A stretch of DNA of 64,000 nt, taken from positions 545,596-609,595 of the forward strand of contig QPMI01000015.1 in the NCBI GenBank assembly GCA_004431415.1. The letters run 5' to 3'. The stretch comes from Cyanophora paradoxa. Its lineage: Eukaryota; Glaucocystophyceae; Cyanophorales; Cyanophoraceae. Below are positions 1 to 12,000 of this stretch, piece after piece; within the stretch, counting starts at the first letter, position 1, and each line of letters opens with the position of its first letter. The notes beneath the pieces are model-generated. The model was not told the DNA's origin. It saw nothing but the letters and a program-made list of their open reading frames with translations, and ran no database searches. The position numbers were made by a program, and so were the translations under genes.

Positions 1-3000
1 AGGTCGGCGACCGGGAGGCTCTCGCAGCTGGCGCCGCAGCCGGCCCTGTACACGGCGAGCTGGACGACGTCGGATGCGAGGCGCTCGCTGCCACCGTACA
101 GCGCCGCGGGGAGGCGCAGGGCAACGACGTCGAGGGTCCGGTCGTCTGTCGCGTTGCCGAGGACAGAGAGGGCGAAGCTCGAGGGAAGGCCGATGCGGAC
201 GTCGGAGCCGCCGCCGAAGGCGACCACCTGTGCCGGGTAGTCGACGGTCCGAGAGACGCAGAGCTGGAGCGGGAGCAGCTCGGCGTCCTTGCGGGACGCG
301 GACGGCGATGCGTACGCCGCGACGGGCGAGGTCCAGTTGGCGCGCGTGGCCGCGCAAGTGCCGCACTCGAGGGAGCGGCGGCCGAGCTGGGAGAGGAGCT
401 GCCGGAGCGCGAGCGACGCGCCGAGGGTGCGGTTGACGCCGGCCTCGTTGCTGAACAGGTTGAGGGAGCCCCGGACGAGGCTCTCGAGGACGGCGTCCGT
501 GTCCGGTGTGTACGAGTTGCAGTCACGGACGTAGCGGGTAGTGAGGTTAGCCGCAAGGGAGAGCGCGTCGTGGACGACCGATGCGCTGTAGTCGGCAGCG
601 AAGCCGGCGCCGAGGATTGTGGCGAACTGCGACGCCGCTGCGCTCACGGCCATCTTGCTGTACCCGGCGCCCTCGACGGCCTGCATGGAGCTGCGGAGCG
701 CGTCCACCTGGATCTGGAGGAGCGCTGCGTCCGCGGCGCTGAGGCGACGGCGCGCGGGGACGCTGGTGAAAGCCCCGAGGACCTTGCGCCTCCGCGCGTT
801 GACGGCGGCCTGCTGCGCGGCCGACTTTGTTGCCGTCATGATGCTTCCGAACACGCACACGTAGTCCTGGGCACGCCTGCAGGCGCTGACGGCAGCGTCG
901 GTGCTGTTTCTGATGATCTCGGCAGCGTCCGTTGTCGACAAGCCAGCCATCGGGTCGGAAACAGCCACGGGCTCAAGATCATCGAAGACGGTGAATGCGC
1001 CCGTCGAATCACGAACGTATCCACGGAACTTCAATAGGTCTGAAATCCAATGTGTCAGATCAACGAATAGCGGGGATTAATGTATCCACGGAACTCTAAT
1101 AGGGCTGAAATGCAATATATTTCAGATTGACAAGTGGCGGAGATTAATGTATATATCCGCGGAACTCTAACAGGACTGGAATCCAATGTGTCCGATCAAC
1201 GAATGGCAGAGATTAATATAACCGCGGAACTTTAATGGGCCTAAAATCCAATATGTCAGATTAACCGCGTGCAACGATTCTTGATTCAATAACGAGGAAG
1301 GAACCGAGGCAGAAATAAACGAATGAGCCAAATATAACACTTTCGTAAGCGTCGACGGAAGCAAAATCAAAGCAGCGCACCCTTCACGGGGTACGCCTTG
1401 ATCTTCGTGAGCGTGCTGTCCGACGAGTAGCTGCGGAGGGTGGTCCTGGAGCCCGCGCCGACCTCCTCCGCCTCGAAAGCGTACTGGAGCGGCGGGCTCC
1501 CCGTCACCCAGTCGCCGCACGAGAGGCGGTACTCCTTGCTGAGCGCCGTTACGGACTTGGCGCCCTGGATCACGTCCAGCAGGCCGCCGTCGGCGAGGGG
1601 CTCGAGCAGCTTGCAGCTCCCCGAGGCCGGCGGCTGCGTTTTACCTTATTCAGTTACGGATTCGAACGTAATTTCGAATTCGCACGCACCCGGTTGACTT
1701 CCAGCGTGACTTCAGCGGACGCGGTGCGAGTCTTGCCGTCCTTCTCGAGCGTGACCGAGAGGGCGAACGTGTACGCCTGGCCCGGGCGGAGGACGTTCTT
1801 CTTGAGGACGAGGGACGACCCCGTGCTGCTCTCGGTGATCCCCTTGTCCTGCAGGTCCAGCGTGCTCGCGCTCTGCACGGTCCACAGGTACTGCAGCTTG
1901 TAGACCGACTCGCCGTTCGCCTTGAAGTCGGCAGCGTCGATGTCCTTGGGCGCCTCGACGGCGCCGGTGAGCTTCAGCTCTCGGAAAGCGTTCACTGTCC
2001 GCGATCCCTCGAGCTGCGCTCGCACAAGTGAGACGAGCACTATCCAGAACCGAGCAGAAGAGCTGCACCGATATCGAGACAGAGGGCGGGGCGTACTCCG
2101 CGATGACAACGGGGACGGCGGCCATCGCAGCGGCGCGGTCGAGGCCGTCGGTACGAGTAACGTGCACTGCAAACGAGAACCTACATTCGAGAATCGAATC
2201 AACGCATATTGTCATATGTATAAATGAACGGCTTACGGCTTCTGTGGAGACGCTTTGTCTGGCTGGAGAGTACGAGCCGTGATTTGGAGAACGCAGCCAT
2301 TTTTTTCGCTCGGGAGGGCCACACCGGGACCGCTGATTAGAAAGCCGTCCGGGTCCAGCGGGAGCGCGTGCGTCGGAGAGCTGGCGCCCAGGGTCCACTT
2401 GCAAGCGAGCATCGTGTCAAAGCCGGCGACGGCGTCAACGTTGTCAGGGTCGAATGATTTCGTCGCGTCCAGCACAATATTCGAATCGACCCCCACGGTG
2501 CTCGTCAGCTTCAGCTGGCCAGCTGACTCGGAGAACGACCTGGCGTCCGCAACGAGTTTCGCGGCCTTTACTGTGAGTTCGGTCGTGAAACTGTTCCTGA
2601 GGCTGGCGTCCGTCCTCACGTTGCCCTCGACCTCCACCTTGTACGGCGTGGTCCGAGGCTGCACACGAAGGCGGGCGGATCAGCAGCCGATCGTAGACAT
2701 CCTTGTTTAACTTCCGCACCAGCAGCGAGAGTTTGAGCTTTCCGTTTGGTCCGATCGTAAATGTCGAGGACGTCTCTCCGACCTGCTCGACTTCGTCGAT
2801 GAACCACCGGAACTCCATCTCGATCGCTGCGGCAGCATCTCGAATCCTCTTCAAAAGAACGAATACTCATGTTTTCGCACTCGAGCTCGAGGAGCAGGCG
2901 CTGAAGGTCGCCCGCGCGGTGAGCGTCGTGTCGGCCGTCTTTGCCGTCTCGAGCTTCGCCCCCTCCGCGATCACGACGCTCGGGATCTCCGTGTTGGTTT

Positions 3001-6000
3001 TCGCGAGCTGCCGCAAACACATTTCGCTAAGCAATTCAACGCCTCCCATGGCCAGATCTAGACACTCTAGCAGAGCGCACCGCAATGGTCTGCTGCACGC
3101 TCGGCTTGTTGAGGAAGTTCTGTGCCTGGACGGCAACGAGGTAGCTTCCGGTTGGCGCGGACGCGAGGATACGGAGCGCCGTCCCTGAGATTCTGTACAG
3201 GGCGGGATCTGCTGGTACAGAACAATACTGAGTGAATCCGTCTATGGAAGTGCTTGTCAGAGAAGGCACGGACCAACAGCGATTCCGCCCTGAGTGACGG
3301 TCCACTGCAGAGTGAGTGGTCGGCCGCAGCCGCCGCCCTCTACCTTCACAAAGTACTCTGCGGGGTTGCACCTCCCGACCGAGACGTCGCCTGTGAGCTG
3401 GATGACTGGGGTCGGCGGGTTGGCCGGGGCTTGAATGACGATGGCGGGAGCCGAATCAGGGATCGGAGCGGAGTTGCCGATGCTGCTCATGCGCGTATCC
3501 GGACGAGACCACGGTCAGAGATCAACAAGATGAAATAGCTATAACAGAGCGCACGCGTTCAAGATCGGAGCCCCGGAGCTGGCAATCGACACGGCGGAAA
3601 GGAGCTTGGCGAGGCCGCCGATGTTCTGGTCGTTGACTCCGGCGATCGTGACTTCGAGAACACTCGGACGGACGAATGAGCAGTACGATGCTGCGAGCAA
3701 AATGTAAATGTGAAGCACAAATGCCTTCTTGCTAAAAGGACATCGCGCACCAGAACCGAACAGAGTGGCGGCATCGCGGAAAATGGCGCTTGCACGCACA
3801 TTCCTTGCGGAGTCCAGGGCGGCGCCCGGCGTGCCCATATAGCTCTGCCGCGACACGAGAAGAAATGAGAAATCGAAGAGACAGTATACAGCCGCTATAA
3901 GAGGAAAATGTGAAGCACCTGCAGCATATCCGAGTCCTCACTCAGCGTGAACAAAACGGTATTGCCCTTCGCATGAATTAAGTCAGCCGGCGCCGTGCTG
4001 CTCGTGACATCAATCGAACAGTTGTTCGGAGCTCAAGCTCACCACATCAGAGAATTTCGCGGACAGGATCTGAATGGGGTCCTTGGGGGTACGGGCCACA
4101 GCCACCCGCGCCGCCGGCGCGTCAGCGGAAGCCATGCGCGACCCTTCAATGAAGGTCGTCTGCTTCGCGTTGACGAAGAGGTCCAAAGTTCCTGAGCCAG
4201 TCGCATAAAGCTTGTACGCTGCGCGAAAGATTATGCTGTGATCAAGAGTACCTTTATACTTTCGCTTCGAATTCTTTCTTAAAACGCACAGATTGTAACG
4301 ATGCCAGTGGTGCCAGGAACGCGAGCCATCTGCGCAGAGCGCGCAATATTAATAGCAGCAAAGTCAAATCAAGCTTATTCGAAAATAAGATTCAGATCAC
4401 GAACCGCGAGGTCGCGGAAGCACCCAATGACGCCCTGGTAGCGGACGTACGAGCAGAGTGGGGTGGCACCCGCTGCGGTCGTGAAGTCTGCAAAGAACGG
4501 AAGCTTTGCGAAACCGCCCGAAAATGTAAACTCAAACACGTCGTTCGGGGCCCTGACCGATATTTATTATTGTGTAATCAGTTTATCATTAAAGATACGG
4601 GAGAGATCGGAGGAACGCACTGGTCAAAGTCAATCACGTTGCCGCACTGGTCGACGCCTGTGAGGCGAAGCGAGTTGAGAGCCTCCGCGGCCAGCGGGCC
4701 CGCGATGCTCTCCTTGAGTGCAGAGGCGTCTCGAATGCTTGCCAGAATGTTGGGCTTCACCGTGAGAGGGAGCAGCCCTCCGAAGCCGGTACCGCTACGC
4801 GTCGCCTGAATTTGCACAATGCCGGTGGAGCAGGTCGAGAAGGTGACCTGGTAGACCCCGGCGACAGTGCCAGAGCTTGCTGATGACTGCTCGGAGACGT
4901 TCCAACTCCTGGCTGAGCCGCCGAAGCCCGCCACCGCGAGCACAGGGAGCAAACTTATGACATTCGCAGGAGCCGCCAGCGAGAGAGTCTGAGAACGAAG
5001 GCGCAGAATTGGTTAGATATGATTTGATATGCAAGAAGGCTATGAAAATTCAGGAGCACCGAGGCTGCCCACGGCGACGGGATCGCTTCGCTCGCAATCG
5101 AGCAGCTGGAGGCAGCCGCCGCCGCGCCAAATCCAAGCCGCAAGGTCGTCTCGCTGTCGGCAAGGGACTGATACGCAGCCTGTTCCACCAGGTTCCCGAG
5201 TGCGTCGCGGACTGCGACGTACGCGGTTGTCGCCTGGCCCGCAAGCACGTGCGGACTGGAGCTGGCGAGCCACTCAAGCCGGGAGGCGACGTAGGTGGGG
5301 TAGGCTGCATCCGGCGAGGTGGCGGGCTCGCCAGGACTGACGAAGACGGCGACGCTCGATCCTACTCCGGCAGCCTGGCCGTTAATGGCGACAGACAGCT
5401 TGTAGTAGCCCGCCTTGAATGCAGTTATCGACGCCGTATAGGAACCATCGGCATTGACTGAGACTGCCACAGTGGCTGCGGAAGGGAAGCTGTTCGGATT
5501 GACAACGGCCTTGAAGTTGTCCGGCAGGGTGAACACGGTCTCACTGGAACTGCGGTTTTGTTAACATTAATTAACATTAAGTGATGGAGCGCGCGCTCGA
5601 GCTCTGCAAACCTGACAGTGGAAGCGGGGCCGAGGTACGTCGGGGTCACCGTGATGTTGCTGAACGCATCGACCCGCTCGTCCTGCGCGTTGCGGAGCTC
5701 GATACGGAACGTGAAAGGTCTGCCAGCAGTGTACGCCCTGCAAATGTCGCCGAATACGCCCGACTTCGAAATCGCGATGTCTCCAGCGGTCAGCGAGATT
5801 GTGGTGACAGTCGAGACGGATGCACCGACAGTCCCAGTGACCGTGACTGTGGCACTCCCGTCAACAGACGTTTTGCCTGTTAAAACGAACTTGTCGACCC
5901 AGGTGCCGCCAGCCCCGTAGGTGCCCTTGGTCGTCACTATGTCCACTGGGGCCGCGGGGGACGCCGAAATGCTTGCAGCCACAGGCGGGGCGGAAGCTGT

Positions 6001-9000
6001 GCCTGCAGAGGAGCGGAAATCGATGGCGGCGGGGCATGATGACGCAGCCACGCCCGCTGGGACGTTGCCCATATAGTTGTCGTTGCTGCAAGAAAGTATA
6101 GTTGAATACAGATCGAATCCGTCCAAAGGACACAGCATTGCGCACCGGTCGCGGTACACGCCGATGAACGAGACGGGGAAGCCCTTGAGCGCCTTGACGC
6201 TCGAGGAAACGCCCTCGAACGACACCTTCGTCTGCATCGACGGGAGAGCGAAGAACCGGACGGGCGAGCTGGCGATCGCGCCGGAGGTCGCGGGATCGCC
6301 CGTCGCGAGGCTCAGTTGGAGCTCGTACGTGCCGCGTCGCCGTGGGACCTGCACCTCGACGAGGAACGTTCCTGCTCGACGAGCGTTACTTCGTAGAAGG
6401 CAAGACCAAAGGAAAGCTCATGCTCATGCTCGCCGTTCTGATAGTTGATGATACCGATCTGAGGAAGGGCGCTGAACGCAGGGTCGGTCGGGTCGGACGC
6501 CGTCTGAGGGACGAGCTGCGCATGCACGGTCGGAGGTTAGGGTGTTGTCGACGGATCCCGGAGCTTAAGAGGAAAGCTTAAGAGGAAAGCTGATGATAAT
6601 TATGAGTAGGCGCACCTGGACGGACAGAGTGCCTGGGTTGCGCCCCGAAACGATAAGACCGTCTGCATCGAATGCCTGGACGACCAGGGAGGAAGTCCAG
6701 CCGACGATCTGGTATTCACATGCGGCCGGCCCGCTTGCGACGCTCCGTTGGGCTACGACAGGCGCGAGGCCTTTCTTTGTGACGAATGTGCGCGTGTCGG
6801 CGGAGGATGTGCCACCAGCGTTCGTTGTCGTCGCGGTGCACTGGTATCCCGTCAAGGCTTCGAGTGGAACTTGGACGATGATTGAAGTCGGAGAAGAGAG
6901 TATGGAGAGCACTGTCACAGGATCCACAACGATCTGGGTGGCGGTGGAAGTACAGGCGACGGTTGCACTAGACACAGCGTCGATGCCGAGAACGGAGAGC
7001 ACGATGGCGACCATGCCGTCATTTGTCCGCTCCACGTCGACAGCGCCATCGGTACTGGGAGTCACTATCATAGGCGGTGCTGGCCCCGCGAAGGTGGTGA
7101 ATCGCCTCGACGCCTCCAGTGAAGCGCCATCAGCATTCACGGTTGAGACTCGGCACGTGTGCTCTATGCCCGGAGCAAGATCAACCTAGATTTCGAGGAG
7201 TGAGATTAAACTAGATGCCGGCAGGGATAGATATCGATGGCCATGGCCAAGATGCACGAACAGTTACACACGAACCAGCGCAGTGATTGACGTGACTATT
7301 CCAGTGAGCCCGGCGACTCTGACTGGCGCGAGATCCGCGGTTGCTCCAGTCGCTCTGCAAGTCACGGTTGCGCCAGCGACTGAATCAGCTGCCAGGACAC
7401 CGACTGTTATCGAAACTTGGCCATTGGAGTTGCGGGTAACTCCAGCCGCTCCGTCGGTTGCAGGGGAGGTGATGCTAGGAAGGGCCGGGCCAGCACGAGT
7501 GGAAAAGCGTCGCATGGCGAAGTCGGAGTTGCCATTCAAGTTCGTACTCTGGGCGCGGCATTCGTACTCGGTTCCTGCATCGAGAGCCACCTCAACCGCA
7601 ATGGCCGCCAAAGTCGGCCCAACTTGCACGAGGACCGGGGGACGATCCGTGGACCCGACAAGGGTAGACTTGCAGGTAACTCCGACTGAGGTTACTGCGG
7701 ACGGGGCGGAAAAGTCGATATTCAAAGCCAGAGACACTTTCCCAGACGAAACACGGGGGATGTCTCCAAGACCGTCCGATGCTGGGAACGTAATCGAAGG
7801 AGGTGCTGGGCGGAGATCAGGAGTAGGAGAAGGGGTTGGCGACGGCCTCGATGTGGGAGACGGGCTGGGCGACGGGCTCGGGCTGGGCGACGGGCTCGGG
7901 CTGGGCGACGGGCTCGGGCTGGGCGACGGGCTCGGGCTGGGCGACGGGCTCGGGCTGGGCGACGGCTCGGCTGGGCGACGGGCTCGGGCTGGGCGACGGG
8001 CTCGGGCTGGCGACGGGCTCGGGCTGGGCGACGGGCTCGGGCTGGGCGACGGGCTCGGGCTGGGCGACGGGCTCGGGCTGGGCGACGGCTCGCGGGCGAC
8101 GGCTCGGCTGGCGACGGGTGGGCTGGGCGACGGCTCGGCTGGGCGACGGGCTCGGGCTGGGCGACGGGCTCGGCTGGGCGACGGGCTCGGCTGGGCGCGG
8201 GCTCGGGCCTGGGCGAGGGCTCGGCTGGGCGAGCTCGGGCTGGGCGACGGGCTCGGGCTGGGCGACGGGCTCGGGCTGGGCGACGGGCTCGGGCTGGGCG
8301 ACGGTCGGGGGGCGACGGGGCTGGGCGGGCTCGGGCTGGGCGACGGGCTCGGGCTGGGACGGGCTCGGCTGGGACGGCTCGGGCTGGGCGACGGGCTCGG
8401 CTGGGCGACGGGCTCGGGTGGGCGACGGGCTCGGGCTGGGGCGACGGGCTCGGGCTGGGCGACGGGCTCGGGCTGGGCGACGTGGCTGCGACGGCCGCTG
8501 GGCGACGGCGCTGGCGCGGGCTGGGCGACGGGCTCGGGCTGGGCGACGGGTCGGCTGGGCGACGGCTCGTGGCGCTGGGCTGGCGACGGGCTCGGGCTGG
8601 GCGACGGGCTCGGGCTGGGCGACGGGCTCGGGCTGGCGACGGGCTCGGCTGGGCGACGGGCTCGGGCTGGGCGACGGGCTCGGGCTGGGCGACGGGCTTC
8701 GGCTGGGCGACGGGCTCGCGGCGACGGGTCGGGCTGGGCGACGGGCTCGGGCTGGGCGACGGGCTCGGGCTGGGCGACGGGCTCGGGCTGGGCGACGGGC
8801 TCGGGCTGGGCGACGGCTCGGGCTGGGCGAGCTCGGGCTCGGGCGCTGGGCGACGGGCTCGGGCTGGGCGACGGGCTCGGGCTGGGCGACGGGCTCGGGC
8901 TGGGCGACGGGCTCGGGCTGGGCGACGGGCTCGGGCTGGGCGACGGGCTCGGCTGGGCGACGGGCTCGGGCTGGGCGACGGGCTCGGGCTGGGCGACGGG

Positions 9001-12000
9001 CTCGGGCTGGGCGACGGGCTCGGGCTGGCGACGGGCTCGGGCTGGGCGACGGGCTCGGGCTGGGCGACGGGCTCGGGCTGGGCGACGGGCTCGGGCTGGG
9101 CGACGGGCTCGGGCTGGGCGACGGGCTCGGGCTGGGCGACGGGCTCGGGCTGGGCGACGGGCTCGGGCTGGGCGACGGGCTCGGGCTGGGCGACGGGCTC
9201 GGGCTGGGCGACGGGCTCGGGCTGGGCGACGGGCTCGGGCTGGGCGACGGGCTCGGGCTGGGCGACGGGCTCGGGCTGGGCGACGGGCTCGGGCTGGGCG
9301 ACGGCTCGGGCTGGGCGACGGGCTCGGGCTGGGCGACGGGCTCGGCTGGGCGACGGGCTGGCTGGGCGACGGGCTCGCTGGGCGACGGGCTGGCGACGGG
9401 CTCGGGGCGACGGGCTCGGGCTGGGCGACGGGCTCGGGCTGGGCGACGGGCTCGGGCTGGGCGACGGGCTCGGGCTGGGCGACGGGCTCGGGCTGGGCGA
9501 CGGGCTCGGGCTGGGCGACGGGCTCGGGCTGGGCCGACGGGCTTCGGGCTGGGCGACGGGCTCGGGCTGGGCGACGGGCTCGGGCTGGGCGACGGGCTCG
9601 GGCTGGGCGACGGGCTCGGGCTGGCGACGGGCTCGGGCTGGGCGACGGGCTCGGGCTGGGCGACGGGCCGGCTGGGCGACGGGCTCGGGCTGGCGACGGC
9701 TCGGCTGGGCGACGGGCTCGGGCTGGGCGACGGGCTCGGCTGGGCGACGGCTCGGGCTGGGCGACGGGCTCGGCTGGGCGACGGGCTCGGCTGGGCGACG
9801 GGCTCGGGCTGGGCGACGGCTCGGCTGGGCGACGGGCTCGGGCTGGGCGACGGGCTCGGCTGGCGACGGGCTCGGGCTGGGCGACGGGCTCGGGCTGGGC
9901 GACGGGCTCGGCTGGCGACGGGCTCGGGCTGGGCGACGGGCTCGGGCTGGGCGACGGGCTCGGCGGGCGACGGGCTCGGGCTGGGCGACGGCGCTGGCGG
10001 GGCTCGGCGGCACGGGCTGGGCGCGGGCTCGGCTGGCGACGGGCTCGGCTGGCGACGGGCTCGGCGGCGACGGGCTCGGGCTGGGCGACGGGCTCGGGCT
10101 GGGCGACGGGCTCGGGCTGGGCGACGGGCTCGGGCTGGGCGACGGCTCGGGCTGGGCGCGGCTGGGCTGGGCGACGGGCTCGGGCTGGGCGACGGGCTCG
10201 GGCTGGGCGACGGCTCGGCTGGGCGACGGGCTCGGCTGGGCGACGGGCTCGGGCTGGGCGACGGGCTCGGGCTGGGCGACGGGCTCGGGCTGGGCGACGG
10301 GCTCGGGCTGGGCGACGGGCTCGGGCTGGGCGACGGGCTCGGGCTGGGCGACGGGCTCGGGCTGGGCGACGGGCTCGGCTGGCGACGGCGGGCTGCGGGC
10401 CTGGGCGACGGGCTCGGGCTGGGCGACGGGCTCGGGCTGGGCGACGGGCTCGGGCTGGGCGACGGGCTCGGGCTGGGCGACGGGCTCGGGCTGGGCACGG
10501 TCGGCTGGGCGACGGGCTCGGGCTGGGACGGGCTCGGCCGGCTGGGCGACGGGCTCGGGCTGGGCGACGGCTCGGGCTGGGCGACGGGCTCGGGCTGGGC
10601 GACGGGCTCGGGCTGGGCGACGGGCTCGGCTGGGCGACGGGCTCGGCTGGGCGACGGCTCGGGCTGGGCGACGGGCTCGGGCTGGGCGACGGGCTCGGGC
10701 TGGCGACGGCTCGGGCTGGGCGACGGGCTCGGGCTGGCGACGGGCTCGGCTGGGCGACGGGCTCGGCTGGCGCGGCTGGCTGGGCGACGGGCTCGGGCTG
10801 GGCGACGGGCTCGGGCTGGGCGACGGGCTCGGGCTGGGCGACGGGCTCGGCTGGGCGACGGGCTCGCTGGCGACGGGCTGGGCGGGACGGGCTCGGGCTG
10901 GCGACGGCTCGGCTGGGCGACGGCTCGGCTGGGCGACGGCTGGCTGGCGACGGCTCGGCGGGCGACGCTCGGGCTGGGCGACGGCTCGGCTGGGCGACGG
11001 GCTCGGCTGGCACGGGCTCGGGCTGGGCGACGGCTCGGCTGGCGACGGCTCGGGCGGGCGACGGGCTCGGGCGGGCGACGGGCTCGCGGGCGACGGGCTC
11101 GGCTGGGCGACGGGCTCGGGCTGGGGCGGGCTGGGCGACGGGCTCGGGCTGGGCGACGGGCTCGGGCTGGGCGACGGGCTCGGGCTGGGCGACGGGCTCG
11201 GCTGGGCGACGGGCTCGGGCTGGGCGACGGGCTCGGCTGGGCGACGGGCTCGGGCTGGGCGACGGGCTCGGGCTGGGCGACGGGCTCGGGCTGGGCGACG
11301 GGCTCGGGCTGGGCGACGGCTCGGGCTGGCGACGGCTCGGCTGGGCGACGGGCTCGGGCTGGGCGACGGGCTCGGGCTGGGCGACGGGCTCGGGCTGGGC
11401 GACGGGCTCGGGCTGGGCGACGGGCTCGGCTGGGCGACGGGCTCGGGCTGGGCGACGGGCTCGGGCTGGGCGACGGGCTCGGGCTGGGCGACGGGCTCGG
11501 GCTGGGCGACGGGCTCGGGCTGGGCGACGGGCTCGGGCTGGGCGACGGGCTCGCGGGGCTGGGCGACGGGCTCGGGCTGGGCGACGGGCTCGGGCTGGGC
11601 GACGGGCTCGGCTGGCGACGGCTCGGGCTGGGCGACGGGCTCGGGCTGGGCGACGGGCTCGGGCTGGGCGACGGGCTCGGGTGCTGGGCGACGGGCTCGG
11701 GCTGGGCGACGGGCTCGGGCTGGGCGACGGGCTCGGGCTGGGCGACGGGCTCGGGCTGGGCGACGGGCTCGGGCTGGGCGACGGGCTCGGGCTGGGCGAC
11801 GGGCTCGGGCTGGGCGACGGGCTCGGGCTGGGCGACGGGCTCGGGCTGGGCGACGGGCTCGGGCTGGGCGACGGGCTCGGGCTGGGCGACGGGCTCGGGC
11901 TGGCGACGGGCTCGGGCTGGGCGACGGGTCGGCTGGGCGACGGGCTCGGGCTGGGCGACGGGCTCGGGCTGGCGACGGGCTCGGGCTGGGCGACGGGCTC

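Noticed and set aside
1167-1573. Alternative-frame open reading frames over the 1.0-1.6 kb region
   Set aside because: The REJ frame ([19 protein letters not shown]) explains the exon; other frames are shadows and the AT-rich part is an intron repeat.
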